A stretch of 64,000 nucleotides of DNA from Komagataeibacter xylinus. GTDB taxonomy: Bacteria > Pseudomonadota > Alphaproteobacteria > Acetobacterales > Acetobacteraceae. The notes beneath the pieces are model-generated. The model saw nothing but the letters and a program-made list of their open reading frames with translations, was not told the origin of the DNA and searched no databases. Both the position numbers and the translations under genes were made by a program. Within the stretch, counting starts at the first letter, position 1. The number at the start of each line of letters is the position of its first letter. Of the stretch, positions 1 through 8,708 are shown piece by piece. The DNA lies in contig NZ_CP041348.1 in the NCBI RefSeq assembly GCF_009834365.1, positions 1,550,501 to 1,614,500 on the forward strand. Reading direction: 5' to 3'.

Positions 1-400
1 AGCCATCGAGCGCGGTCGTGGTCAGCAGGCCGACCGTGGTCGTGCCGTAGGTGAAAGCGGGCGCGCCAAGGGCTGCGGAATAATAGAGCACGCTGCCTGC
101 CACATCGCCCGTAGCCAGCACGCCAGGCGAGCCGAGCACGGCGCCCGAGGCGGCCTGTTTGGCCAGGGCCTTGATGGCCGTTATGCACTGGGTGTTGTCT
201 GTCTTGTCGGCTGTCAGGCCAGCAGCCAAGGCAATATTGAGCAGTTCCTGCTGCACCATGTTCAGCCACCAGTAGCGCACGCGCGTGGGTGCGCCGCCGC
301 TGGTGGAACCGCCGGTGAAAAAACCGGGCGTACCAATGCTGTCCGTCGGCAGTGCCGGCTGGCTGGCGACAGCCGTGGTGTCGTCGATCTGATAGACCAT
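1..400 (-). CDS. Phage tail fibre-like protein, N-terminal part only
   Basis: The reading frame is open from its ATG to the window edge, so only about 133 N-terminal residues are visible. The start lies 9 bases after the stop of the gp48-like gene, the usual place for a fibre gene in Mu-type tails. The visible part has a short polar N-terminus, a YWWLNMVQQEL segment typical of fibre attachment regions, and then Gly/Ala/Thr-rich sequence. The product would sit at the baseplate and bind the host surface. The function is inferred mainly from position, since the receptor-binding part is outside the window. Confidence 0.6.
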   Translation of the reverse strand, partial: MVYQIDDTTAVASQPALPTDSIGTPGFFTGGSTSGGAPTRVRYWWLNMVQQELLNIALAAGLTADKTDNTQCITAIKALAKQAASGAVLGSPGVLATGDVAGSVLYYSAALGAPAFTYGTTTVGLLTTTALDG

Positions 401-408
401 GTAATGGG

Positions 409-996
409 TTATCCGTAGGCGAAGAAAACGGTAGTCCGTGCCGGTTTGCGCGACTGGATTTCGCATTCCAGAACGGCATTGCCCCATTCGGCCAGGGGCT
501 CATCGGCAAAGGAAACGTCGGCCGAGAAATAATCGACCGTGACGGCAGGGGCATTGACCCGCCACATATAGGCCCAGAACGGATCGTAGACGGGCTCGTC
601 CGCACACAGGAAGTCGGCCCGTGCCGGGGCGAATTCCGTGATGGTGATGTCGTATCCGAGGTTGGCCGCGAACTCGATGAAGTAGGCGGCCGACGACCCG
701 CCGCCATCCATCAGGCGTGCTACCACCTGCGCGCGCTGCTGCTCGATCGTGGGGTCGGTGCCGGCACAGGCATCCGGCAGGCCGAGGGAGGCCTGCCATT
801 CCGGCAGCAGTTCGACCGTCGTGGCAGGGAAGGCATCGATCAGCAGGTTGGCGTCACGCTGGGCCAGGCGCACCAGCGTGGGCATGAGGCACTGCATGGC
901 AGCCGCCTGATTGGAGCCGGGATCGCGCGACCAGATCGGCCCTGTAGGCAGATGCCGCTGGAAGGCTGCCAGAAAGTCATCAGCCGAGTAGGTCAT
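409..996 (-). CDS. Mu gp48/YmfQ-like baseplate protein (DUF2313)
   Basis: This 195-residue protein matches the Mu gp48/YmfQ family of small baseplate components. It has an N-terminal helical part with LLPEWQASLGLPDAC (the conserved E-W-E-xx-LGL-x-D pattern), then QQRAQVVARL, then a C-terminal beta-rich part with WRVNAP. Its ATG overlaps the TGA of the gp47-like gene by four bases, which points to translational coupling. In Mu-like tails this protein closes the baseplate next to gp47. Length and neighbours agree with the family. Confidence 0.85.
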   Translation of the reverse strand: MTYSADDFLAAFQRHLPTGPIWSRDPGSNQAAAMQCLMPTLVRLAQRDANLLIDAFPATTVELLPEWQASLGLPDACAGTDPTIEQQRAQVVARLMDGGGSSAAYFIEFAANLGYDITITEFAPARADFLCADEPVYDPFWAYMWRVNAPAVTVDYFSADVSFADEPLAEWGNAVLECEIQSRKPARTTVFFAYG

Positions 997-2111
997 TGAT
1001 AGGTCGGCTCCGCTGCGGTGGGGAGGTGGCCGACAGGGACCGTGATGCTGCCGACAGGGGCCAGCACGCTGAATGCCGGGATATCCGGGATTGCGTTCAG
1101 GGCACCCGCGATCTGGGATCCCTGTACGGTGGTGCCGAAGGGCGATCCGATGCGCAGGAACAGGTCAGCCAGCGCGGCCTGGATCGAGGCCTTCATGGCA
1201 TCGTCAATGCTGCCCAGTCCCGTCAGGGTGATCTCGATCGGGTAAGGCTGGGGTGCCACGGCAACCACGATATCGGTGACCGGCTTTTCCGACTGGATGG
1301 CGTTGGCCACCGTCAGCAGATCCTGCGTGGCGGGTGTATAGCGCGTATCCGTGGAAGATGTGCCGTTCGTGCCGAGCGGGAAGCCCCCGTTGGCCGCGTT
1401 GGTATCGTCCATCATCACATAGACAGGCACCGTGGCATCGCCGAACAGGCCGGGGAATCCGCACCAGGCTCGGGTCACGCCGGCCACATCAAGCGCCCAG
1501 TTGACGTAATCGGCCTCGGAGCCGCCCTGTGCAGGGCTGGCATAGCGGGTCAGGTAGCGGCTTTTGAAGGCATCTTCCGTTTCCTGATCGGCCCCGGATG
1601 TGACAATGGCGGAAACCGTGCCGGAACTGTTGATGCCGTCAATCGGGGTGGCGATCCCGATGGTGGTACCAGCCGCCAGATTGTAGCCGGATCCGGTGTC
1701 CTGAGCTGTGGCCTGCACGGTCAGGGTGCCGGTGGCGTCGACCTTGGCGTCGGCCGTGGTGGCAAAGGAGAGATTGCCATCCGTGGTCACGACCGTCCCG
1801 GCCGGCAGGTCCGTGCCGGCAACGCCGGTAAATGACAGGGCTATGACAGCGGCAGTCGCATCCTTGCGGAATATGCCTTTCAACGCCCCCCAGAGCATTG
1901 CGTATTCGCCTGTGGCACCGGAAGGGGTGGACTGCCGGGCGATATAGTCCTGGTAGCCGTAATGCTCGTAGGACACGGCCGCGATGGCGTAGCTGAGGAT
2001 CAGAAGGACTGAGGGATCCAGCAGGGGATCGGCTGACTGCAGTCCCCCGTCCTGCACATCCTGTTGCGCACGGTCGATAAGCTCGGTCAGTGTCGGGCGT
2101 GCATAGGGCAT
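993..2111 (-). CDS. Baseplate J-like wedge protein (Mu gp47-like)
   Basis: The 372-residue protein resembles the baseplate J/gp47 family, the wedge component of contractile tails. It opens with PTLTELIDRAQQDV, the usual family start, and continues with a long beta-rich core with repeated TG...VTVQATA-type segments and an AQGGSEADYVNWAL motif. An upstream in-frame start is possible, but the ATG chosen here follows the upstream stop by one base and has AGGTG at a good distance. The gene sits between gp46-like and gp48-like genes as in Mu. Confidence 0.88.
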   Translation of the reverse strand: MPYARPTLTELIDRAQQDVQDGGLQSADPLLDPSVLLILSYAIAAVSYEHYGYQDYIARQSTPSGATGEYAMLWGALKGIFRKDATAAVIALSFTGVAGTDLPAGTVVTTDGNLSFATTADAKVDATGTLTVQATAQDTGSGYNLAAGTTIGIATPIDGINSSGTVSAIVTSGADQETEDAFKSRYLTRYASPAQGGSEADYVNWALDVAGVTRAWCGFPGLFGDATVPVYVMMDDTNAANGGFPLGTNGTSSTDTRYTPATQDLLTVANAIQSEKPVTDIVVAVAPQPYPIEITLTGLGSIDDAMKASIQAALADLFLRIGSPFGTTVQGSQIAGALNAIPDIPAFSVLAPVGSITVPVGHLPTAAEPTYQ

Positions 2112-2112
2112 A

Positions 2113-2586
2113 TCAGGGCACCTGCCACAGCCATGAATACTGGCTGGTAGAGCCATCCGGTCGGGTCAGGGACACAGCAATGGCGGCTGTATCGCTGGTT
2201 GCCAGCCCGACGCGGACGCTGATGGATTTGACGTAGCCTGCGGTCTGCAGCGGTTGCAGGGCATCGGTGGCGATGGAGCGGATGCGCTGCAGCAGCTGGG
2301 CACGATTGGCGATTTTGGACCGGTTCAGGGTCCACAGCAGGGAACCGATGGGCTGCGCGCGGTAGGTATCCGCCCACCAGCCGCGCCGGTCAGCTCCCGT
2401 ATAGTCAGGCGGGGCGACCCGATCCGTGAACAGGCAGATCAGGACCATGTTCTTGAGCATGTCCATGCCCGACGGGGTGCGGGCGATAGCGCCATTTTCA
2501 ATGGCCCAGTCGCCGCGCCCGTTGGCCGTGTCCCATACGATCTCGATATCGCCGCCGCTATTGGTGGTCTCCGTAACCGAAACCAT
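2113..2586 (-). CDS. Mu gp46-like baseplate protein
   Basis: The 157-residue product carries the GP46 family pattern: a short beta start (DIEIVWDTANGRGDW), then LICLFTDRVA, GWWADTY and LWTLNRSK. These residues belong to the small wedge protein of Mu-type baseplates, related to T4 gp25. The open frame extends 40 codons upstream, but that part overlaps the previous gene. The ATG used has AGAGGT just upstream and leaves a 7-base gap after the gp45-like stop. Confidence 0.85.
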   Translation of the reverse strand: MVSVTETTNSGGDIEIVWDTANGRGDWAIENGAIARTPSGMDMLKNMVLICLFTDRVAPPDYTGADRRGWWADTYRAQPIGSLLWTLNRSKIANRAQLLQRIRSIATDALQPLQTAGYVKSISVRVGLATSDTAAIAVSLTRPDGSTSQYSWLWQVP

Positions 2587-2593
2587 GCGACCT

Positions 2594-3109
2594 CTAGGAT
2601 TGGGGTTTTTCCGTAGTGCTTCCGCCGCTCTGCACCCCGCCATGGAGATGCTCGAGGAAGCCGATGCCCCCGATGGTCGCGTCATCCGACACTTCCAGCG
2701 GGCCATTGATGACCGTTTTTCCGTTCAGGGTGATGGGCTGTCCTGACTGGGGGGTGACGGCGATGCCGCTGCCGTTGGTCAGGAGCACCTGATTGCCTGC
2801 CATATCGAACAGGCAGACCTGCCCGTTCTTGAGGCCCTTCGGGCGGGATGCCTGATGGATCGAACGGATCACGACCCCATTGGAGGCATCTCCCGACACG
2901 TTGAGAACAACGGCCTGGCTGCCGACCGGCAGCACGGCCGAAAACCCATAGTCCTGCACGATCGGCACGCCATCGCGGATGGCCGTGCCATTGAGGGTGA
3001 CCTGCCCGGTCTGGACGGCTCCGGTGTCGTCGGGAGGCGTGGATATCCGCCCGATCTGGAACAGCCCCTGCAGGCGCCGGAAAAGCCGGTCGGCATAGGA
3101 ATGGGACAT
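2594..3109 (-). CDS. Baseplate spike protein, Mu gp45/GpV-like
   Basis: This 171-residue protein fits the short membrane-piercing spike of Mu-type tails. An N-terminal OB-fold-like part (residues about 30 to 100, with VLNVSGDASNGVVI) is followed by a beta-helix-like segment with short repeats. A C-terminal EHLHGGVQSGG contains the H-x-H pair that binds iron at the spike tip in this family. The start overlaps the TGA of the hub gene. It would puncture the outer membrane during infection. Confidence 0.85.
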   Translation of the reverse strand: MSHSYADRLFRRLQGLFQIGRISTPPDDTGAVQTGQVTLNGTAIRDGVPIVQDYGFSAVLPVGSQAVVLNVSGDASNGVVIRSIHQASRPKGLKNGQVCLFDMAGNQVLLTNGSGIAVTPQSGQPITLNGKTVINGPLEVSDDATIGGIGFLEHLHGGVQSGGSTTEKPQS

Positions 3110-4245
3110 CAGCTCTCCTTGCCCGCCCCACCGGGCAGGGCGGCCGCAACCTGCCAGTCGATGGCCTGCAGGACGTTGGGCTCGGGTTCGTAGGCTTCTG
3201 GCGGCATCAGGACCATGTGGGCATGTGTTCCGTCTTCACCGCGCGAAAACTCCACATCCCCGATCAAAAGCGTCTGGTTTACGATCTTGAGGGACGGGAT
3301 ATGGACGGGCAGTCGGTAATTCGGGGTCCACAGCGTTCCGGCACTGTCGCGCCAGCTGTCTACGATAACCTCGACGGCCTGTGACTGGCCGATACGGCGC
3401 GCTTTCTCCCAGTTCAGGCGCTGCATGGCAATGGGCTGGCCGTTCTGGGTCTGCTCGGAAATAATCGCACGGGGACGATAACGGGGGACAGTCGTGTCCT
3501 GAACATGCCCGACATCGCCCTGCGTGCCGATCTGGGAGAACTGGTCAACCGATTGCACAAAAGCGAAGTAATCGGAAAAGCGCCCGTCCATGGAAAAGGT
3601 GGCATCGGCATCCTGAAGGTTAACCCCTTCCACCACGCCGGACGCCATGGCGTTCTGCCCAACCCGGGAGAGGACCAGATTGCCGTCTGCGCCCTCGTAG
3701 CACAGGATCCCGGCCCAGCGGGTCACGCGGTCAATGATATCCCAAGGGGTTTCGCCCAGATTGATGTTGAACTGCGGAACCGCGCCTTTGAGGGAAATGT
3801 CGCCCTGCACCGTGACATCAATGCCGAATTTCGCGGCCAGGGGGCGGATGATGCCATCAGCCTGCAGTTCCGATCCTCCAATGGCCATGCCGGGCAGGAT
3901 GGCGGAGCAGTCGACCAGATCCTGCCCCTGACCGCGCCCCGAGATGACCATCGTGTGCGCGTTGCCCGAGATTTTGGGGCGGACGCGATCCACATAGCCG
4001 GTAATGACCGGATCATCTCCCAGCAGGATACGCATCTCGGCACCGGGCTCGACCGTGATGCTGGAAGGCGTAAGCGGGGAACGATCGGTTGCGGTCACCT
4101 CAAAATCGCGTGGCATACGTTCCACGCCACAGCTGACGCGCTGCTCGATCCAGCCTGAATAGGAACGGCCGTTTACGAGCAGGCGTAGCTGGTTTGGATC
4201 GTGATGCCGCCTGCGCGCCGTGGCGTGCATGACGGTTGTGGTCAT
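3109..4245 (-). CDS. Baseplate hub protein, Mu gp44/GpD-like
   Basis: At 378 residues this is the size of Mu gp44, the trimeric hub that carries the spike. Visible family features are LLVNGRSYSGW near the N-terminus, GRGQGQDLVDCSA near residue 110, LGETPWDIIDRVTRWAGILCYEGADGN-type sequence near residues 165 to 190, and a C-terminal MVLMPPEAY. It lies directly upstream of its spike partner and overlaps both neighbours by four bases, as in a coupled tail operon. Confidence 0.85.
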   Translation of the reverse strand: MTTTVMHATARRRHHDPNQLRLLVNGRSYSGWIEQRVSCGVERMPRDFEVTATDRSPLTPSSITVEPGAEMRILLGDDPVITGYVDRVRPKISGNAHTMVISGRGQGQDLVDCSAILPGMAIGGSELQADGIIRPLAAKFGIDVTVQGDISLKGAVPQFNINLGETPWDIIDRVTRWAGILCYEGADGNLVLSRVGQNAMASGVVEGVNLQDADATFSMDGRFSDYFAFVQSVDQFSQIGTQGDVGHVQDTTVPRYRPRAIISEQTQNGQPIAMQRLNWEKARRIGQSQAVEVIVDSWRDSAGTLWTPNYRLPVHIPSLKIVNQTLLIGDVEFSRGEDGTHAHMVLMPPEAYEPEPNVLQAIDWQVAAALPGGAGKES

Positions 4246-4811
4246 AACTGTAGTGCCTCGAAACTGGTGGGCATGAAGGCAGGGTGGACTGGGTCTGCCC
4301 TGCCGATCAGGTCGTCAGCCCGTGTTGCATCCCCATAGAGCCGGTAAGCCATGGGCAGGGCGCTATCGGGGGCAGGGGTGGTGACGGTGACCAGCGCCGC
4401 CAGTTGTGCGCCGCGCGTGGTGATGTCGATGATGACAGCGGTGCGCAGGGCACGCAGTGCCTGGTAGGTTGCATCCTGATAGGCGTCTGCTGCGGCAAGG
4501 ATCTCGATATCGAATGCCTGGACGACCTGTGCCCGGACGGTCAGCGCATCGTTGTAGGATGACGGCTGATATTCAGAGCAGGCGTTGGCGAGCGACACGA
4601 GAGCGCAGCGCCGGAGTGTCTGCCCCATGGCACTTACCAGCGTGGCGATGGCTGCGCCCACCGGGGCCGTGGAGAGCTGTGTAGATGGGGTCCAGTTTGC
4701 GAGGGAGAGCAGAAGGCGGATGGCATCCGCCGGATCTGCGCATGCGGCACGCAGGGCCTCGGTCATGGCCTGAACCGAGGCGCAGTAGCCGTTGTCAGTC
4801 GCAGTGGTCAC
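4242..4811 (-). CDS. C-terminal half of the DNA-circularisation (Mu N-like) protein as a separate gene
   Basis: The 189-residue protein is mostly alpha-helical and alanine-rich and has no domain that stands alone clearly. It follows the DNA_circ_N-domain gene with a four-base overlap. Near its end it has MAYRLYGDATRADDLIGR, typical of the C-terminus of full-length N proteins (AYRLYGDASRADEIA...). In Mu and most relatives both parts are one protein of roughly 490 residues, so the gene appears split here. It probably acts with its partner as a tail or baseplate component. Confidence 0.65.
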   Translation of the reverse strand: MTTATDNGYCASVQAMTEALRAACADPADAIRLLLSLANWTPSTQLSTAPVGAAIATLVSAMGQTLRRCALVSLANACSEYQPSSYNDALTVRAQVVQAFDIEILAAADAYQDATYQALRALRTAVIIDITTRGAQLAALVTVTTPAPDSALPMAYRLYGDATRADDLIGRADPVHPAFMPTSFEALQL

Positions 4812-5572
4812 AGATTTCCGGCCAGTTGGGTTGTGAGTGCGCCAGCATTGGTGATGCCGGTGCGGGCTGTAATGACGCGGCCGATGGCCTGCTCCGGCGT
4901 GGTAGCACCGGTCAGGAGGGTCGTGCGGTTGCCATTGGCATACCGGCCATAGTTACCGGTCAGGCCAGTCACGGCCGACAGGACAAGGCCGGGATCAGAT
5001 CCCAGCGCCGCAACCTCACCGGACATGGAACCGGATGCCGCTACACCGGCGGTGATCACGTCGATGCCCTCGGTCAGGGCCGGGCCAACACCTGATAGGA
5101 AATCGGACGTAATGGCCGATGTCGCACCCGCTGCGGCGGCGGTAATCGCAGACTGGGTATCCGTGGAACCTGACGGGTAGACGGGGTCCGCGCTTTCGAT
5201 GAACTCCATACGCAGTCCGACGGCCCGACCGCGGTCAACACGCTGCTCGGTTGTAATAGGGCCGACTAGGCAGACTGTCCGTGACCCCAAGGTTGGATGG
5301 TACAGGATGCCAGGGCCGGGCTGTTCGGCCGCCGCGAGTAGCGCCTGCTCCTGCTGGTAGCAGTCATCGCCAACGACAAAGCCGTAGAACGAATACCCCC
5401 GGACGCCCCGGCCCAGATCCTCGACCCAGACCTCGTTGCGGTAGGGATATTCGTGGACCGCAGTGCGGCGGCCCATGCGGGTTTCCGAGCGCTCTACTGC
5501 AAAAGGGATGCCGCGCCATGATGCAGGCTGGAGTTGCTCCAGCCATGACAGGAGCAGTTCTTCAACGATCAT
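4808..5572 (-). CDS. DNA-circularisation protein N-terminal domain (Mu N-like)
   Basis: The N-terminal 120 residues match the DNA_circ_N domain: WRGIPFAVERSETRMGRR, HEYPYRNEVWVEDLGR and GFVVGDDCY. In Mu the N protein is a tail component near the hub. The name DNA circularisation comes from older Mu genetics. The frame stops at 254 residues and the rest of the usual protein is the next gene. It overlaps the tape-measure stop by four bases. Confidence 0.82.
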   Translation of the reverse strand: MIVEELLLSWLEQLQPASWRGIPFAVERSETRMGRRTAVHEYPYRNEVWVEDLGRGVRGYSFYGFVVGDDCYQQEQALLAAAEQPGPGILYHPTLGSRTVCLVGPITTEQRVDRGRAVGLRMEFIESADPVYPSGSTDTQSAITAAAAGATSAITSDFLSGVGPALTEGIDVITAGVAASGSMSGEVAALGSDPGLVLSAVTGLTGNYGRYANGNRTTLLTGATTPEQAIGRVITARTGITNAGALTTQLAGNL

Positions 5573-7587
5573 GGCACGGTTCCAGTGACATTGTTGCGTA
5601 CGACGCGGGTGCTGCCCGTTGGGTCAGTTACCTTGGCGCGTGTGCCCGGCGCTGCCGAAACCTCCACACGGTGCACCGTATCCTGCGCGCGGCTGGCCGC
5701 CATGGTCGATGATCCGGACGATGGCGAGCCAGACAGGGAGGAGACCTGCATGGGCGGACCCGATGCCGCCGAAGAGCGCATGAAATCGGTCTGGATGGAC
5801 TGTGCCAGAGCGCCCCTGCGATAGGCCTCGCCTGCCCGATCTGCCGGCCTTTCGTAATACAGAGATGCAGCAGCCCCAGCTTCACGTCCGCTATCCTGCA
5901 TGGCGATATGCTGGCCTGCTACGCGCTCGGCACCCTGCCGCAACTCGTAATCTACCGCCTGCAACTGCTGGGCATAGGACATGCGATTGAGGGCAGTGCC
6001 GAAATGTTTCTCGATGGCTGCCTGACGGTCAGGGTGCCACTGGGCAATCCCGCTGGCACGACCACCATCGCCGATAGCTTTTTCGTTCAGCCCACTTTCC
6101 TGCCGCAGGTTGGCCACGATGCCCGCAGCCTGCGCGGAACTCCAGCCCTGTCCTACAAAGTAGCGCATGGCCTCATTGGTACGCTGAGCAGTCTCGGCAC
6201 CCGGCAGGCTGCCCGATGCTGGCCCGGATGCGCGCATGCCGCTCGTGCCGCCAATACGGTCCAGGACACTATCCATCCGATCGAGGGCCGGCGAGATATA
6301 ACTCCACGCTGCGGAAAAGGCGCCCTTGATGCCATCCCACATGCCCGAGAACAGTTTCTCGATCCCCGACCAGTGCTTCCATAGTTCGTAAGCTGCTAGG
6401 CCAAGCGCTCCTACGGCTACCACGCAGCCCGCGACAGCGGCACCGACGGGTGTCAGGAGGAGGGGGGCAAAGGAGAGCCCCAGTCGTCCGACAGCAAGGC
6501 CAACTGAGGCGAGGGGGCCAACAATGCCTGCAACGAACTTGAAGCCCATTAGGAACAGCAGATCGCGGATGGCGTTTGCAGGACCACCGAGCAGATGGGT
6601 CAGGGATTCAATCCGGCTGCCCCATTGCTGCATTTTCTGCCCGACTGCATCCCAGTCGATCCCGCGCAGCCAGTTGGCAAAGCGCTGGACACCATCCCCG
6701 AGCGCATTGATGCCCTCGGTTACTTTGGGGTTGGTGGCGATCCAGTCTGCAAACTGGGTCAGGAGCGGGCCGAGTATGGGGGCCAGCTTTTCCGAAATGC
6801 GGTTGCCAAAGCCTTCCACGGCCAGCGTCAGGCGTGTCTGGGCTTCGCGGAAGGTATTGGCCGCCTGTGCTGTTTGGGGCGTGATGTGCAGGTAGCGATC
6901 AGCCGCCTGCTGATATTCACGGATGCCGGCCGCGCCCCGGCGCAGGAAAGGCAGCATGGCAGCTGCGGATCCGCCAAACAGGGTGGAGGCGGCCTGCGCC
7001 TGCGCATACGGATCCTTGAGTAAGGCGATCTTGTCAGCCAGTTCCGGCAGCACGTCGGTGACGCTGCGGGCCTGTGTCGCGTTTTTGTGGAATGCCACGC
7101 CCAAGGTGTTCATCATGACCACGGCCCCGGCATTCCTGCCGCCGACCGCGTCATAGAGGTTCTGGCCGAGCACGCCCAGCCCGTTGGTCAGGGCCTCGCC
7201 CGAGGAGCCTGCCATCTGGGCCGCGCCCTGCAGGTTGCCCAGCGTCTGGGCGGTGATGCCCATGTTGCGCGAGACATTGCCCAGTTCAGTGCCCCAGTTG
7301 GACCAGGCCGAAATCATGCGGTACATGCCGCCAAGTGTGGCAGCACCCGAAATGGCGCCGAGCGGGGCGATGATGGAGGACAGGCGCTGGAAGGCATCGC
7401 GCGCGCTGCGACCGACATTGCCCAGTGCCCGCGCAATCCCGGAAACGCCGGTCGTGCGCATAAGCCGGGTGACGGCACCCCCCAGTTTCCGGAAAGGGGC
7501 CAAAGAGCGGGCTGCATTCTGATTGATGCGGTTCAGCGTTTTCGACAGGTTGTCGACGGCTGAAATGGTGACGGCGTAGCCGCTCAT
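5569..7587 (-). CDS. Tail tape measure protein with C-terminal lysozyme-like domain
   Basis: This is the longest tail gene (672 residues), following the frameshifted chaperone as tape-measure genes do. Residues 1 to 330 are helical with phage tape-measure patterns (GNLQGAAQMAGSSGEAL, LFGGSAAAMLPFL). Hydrophobic segments follow around 340 to 400. Residues about 475 to 605 look like a phage tail lysozyme: YFVGQGWSSAQAAGIVANLRQE with the likely catalytic glutamate, then GIAQW. The enzyme part would open peptidoglycan during DNA entry. The modest tape length suggests a fairly short tail. Confidence 0.85.
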   Translation of the reverse strand: MSGYAVTISAVDNLSKTLNRINQNAARSLAPFRKLGGAVTRLMRTTGVSGIARALGNVGRSARDAFQRLSSIIAPLGAISGAATLGGMYRMISAWSNWGTELGNVSRNMGITAQTLGNLQGAAQMAGSSGEALTNGLGVLGQNLYDAVGGRNAGAVVMMNTLGVAFHKNATQARSVTDVLPELADKIALLKDPYAQAQAASTLFGGSAAAMLPFLRRGAAGIREYQQAADRYLHITPQTAQAANTFREAQTRLTLAVEGFGNRISEKLAPILGPLLTQFADWIATNPKVTEGINALGDGVQRFANWLRGIDWDAVGQKMQQWGSRIESLTHLLGGPANAIRDLLFLMGFKFVAGIVGPLASVGLAVGRLGLSFAPLLLTPVGAAVAGCVVAVGALGLAAYELWKHWSGIEKLFSGMWDGIKGAFSAAWSYISPALDRMDSVLDRIGGTSGMRASGPASGSLPGAETAQRTNEAMRYFVGQGWSSAQAAGIVANLRQESGLNEKAIGDGGRASGIAQWHPDRQAAIEKHFGTALNRMSYAQQLQAVDYELRQGAERVAGQHIAMQDSGREAGAAASLYYERPADRAGEAYRRGALAQSIQTDFMRSSAASGPPMQVSSLSGSPSSGSSTMAASRAQDTVHRVEVSAAPGTRAKVTDPTGSTRVVRNNVTGTVP

Positions 7588-7609
7588 GGCACTCTACCTG
7601 AAAACGGGG

Positions 7610-8313
7610 TTACTGCTGCGCGCGCGCCGCTTCCCTGGCCTGCCGGTTAGCCTCCCGGCAGGCTTCCACAATCTGCGACCCGGTCATGCGCCAGAAGGCC
7701 TCGGGGTCGCAGCCATAATGTTTGGCGAGATCCCAGGTCAGCTGGCGCCAGTTTGACGGCCAGCCATGGAAAAAACCTCGATTGCGCGGGCCGCCTTCAT
7801 CACGATGGTGACGGGGAAGCGGTGGACATTCGGGGACGGCACGCCCGTGACCAGGCTGACCAGGGCCATTTGGTATTTGAGCTGGGAGGCCGGCCCCTGC
7901 GAGTTGCGCAGATGGCTGTTCGCCTTGATCGCCTCGCCCGATGTCGGCTCGCGCAGGGACAGAGACGTATATTCGATATTCCCGACCGTGACCGGTGCGG
8001 GAAAGACGAATTCCGTCTCGGATTCATCAAGCTCGAATCCTTCGACCTCGGCTGCGATCGCATCCGAAAGCCGTTCTGCCCCGGTGAGCATGATGGAGAG
8101 CGGGATATCGTTGACCGCGGACTCTGCCAGACCGGACGATTTTGCCACCAGATCACGGGCAAAAATAGCCGATGATTCGGGGTTGGCGCCCGATTCAATC
8201 GCGCGCCAGGCCATAAACATCTTCTGGGCTTCGGGTTCGGCCAGCACCAGTTCGTGGATCTCGCCGCCTGCATGGCGCAGGGGCGGATCGAGGGGGATGA
8301 CGATGGGCTGCAT
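7610..8313 (-). CDS. Predicted -1 frameshift fusion of the tail assembly chaperone
   Basis: After the chaperone stop no ATG gene fills the space to the tape measure, but the -1 frame is open without stops from the T-run to a TAA. It encodes NWRQLTWDLAKHYGCDPEAF and then WRMTGSQIVEACREAN, the kind of C-terminal segment seen in frameshifted G-T/gp41-type chaperones. A -1 slip at the six-T run would make a protein of about 234 residues. The reading frames are seen directly. The slip itself is inferred from the family. Confidence 0.7.
7738..8313 (-). CDS. Tail assembly chaperone, Mu gp41-like
   Basis: This protein of about 191 residues lies between the tail tube and the tape measure, the fixed position of the chaperone. 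It begins QPIVIPLDPPL and contains ELVLAEPEAQKMFMAWRA, a pattern of Mu gp41/phage tail assembly chaperones. A TTG one codon further upstream is in frame, but the ATG overlaps the tube stop (ATGA) and is preferred. It would bind the tape measure during tail-tube assembly. Confidence 0.8.
   Translation of the reverse strand: MQPIVIPLDPPLRHAGGEIHELVLAEPEAQKMFMAWRAIESGANPESSAIFARDLVAKSSGLAESAVNDIPLSIMLTGAERLSDAIAAEVEGFELDESETEFVFPAPVTVGNIEYTSLSLREPTSGEAIKANSHLRNSQGPASQLKYQMALVSLVTGVPSPNVHRFPVTIVMKAARAIEVFSMAGRQTGAS
7770..7775 (-). other. Candidate -1 frameshift slippery site (T6 run)
   Basis: On the coding strand six T residues span the end of a GTT and a TTT codon about 30 bases before the chaperone stop. 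Phe-tRNA could re-pair on TTT after a one-base backward slip. The downstream -1 frame is open and family-like. It is not a textbook X-XXY-YYZ heptamer, so efficiency is uncertain. Confidence 0.55.
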
Positions 8314-8705
8314 CAAGTGCTGCTCTCCATGACCGGTCCTTCGAACTTGACCTCGAATGTGCCTTCGGCCGTGTTCACGGCGCCGACCTCGGTTGCAATC
8401 AGGTAGGAACCGGCAACGATTTTGCCGCTCGCGAGAATGGCGATCACAGATACGGGGCCGATATTGACGATATTGGCTTGGGACATGGTGGCGGAATCAC
8501 GCAGGGTGGCCGAGATGAACCCGGCCTTGATGTTTTCCGTCCACCCCTGCAGGCCGCTCTGGCCCACCAGATATTCCCGTTTGACGAGTGTGGCGTCGTA
8601 GGACAGTTCGCTCGCAACATCGACGGCCACGCCGTTGATCTCGAGATTGGCGACGCCCGCGCGCGCGTTCTGCGGCGAGGGCGTTCCGCTATACAGGTCG
8701 ACCAT
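8313..8705 (-). CDS. Tail tube protein (Mu gpM-like)
   Basis: The 130-residue product matches the Tail_tube family of Mu-type myoviruses. It has INGVAVDVASELSYD near the start, REYLVGQSGLQGWTE, then a beta-rich end with GTFEVKFEGP. It forms the inner tube through which DNA passes and packs inside the sheath encoded just upstream. A three-base gap separates it from the sheath stop. Length and gene order agree with the family. Confidence 0.88.
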   Translation of the reverse strand: MVDLYSGTPSPQNARAGVANLEINGVAVDVASELSYDATLVKREYLVGQSGLQGWTENIKAGFISATLRDSATMSQANIVNIGPVSVIAILASGKIVAGSYLIATEVGAVNTAEGTFEVKFEGPVMESST

Positions 8706-8708
8706 CTG

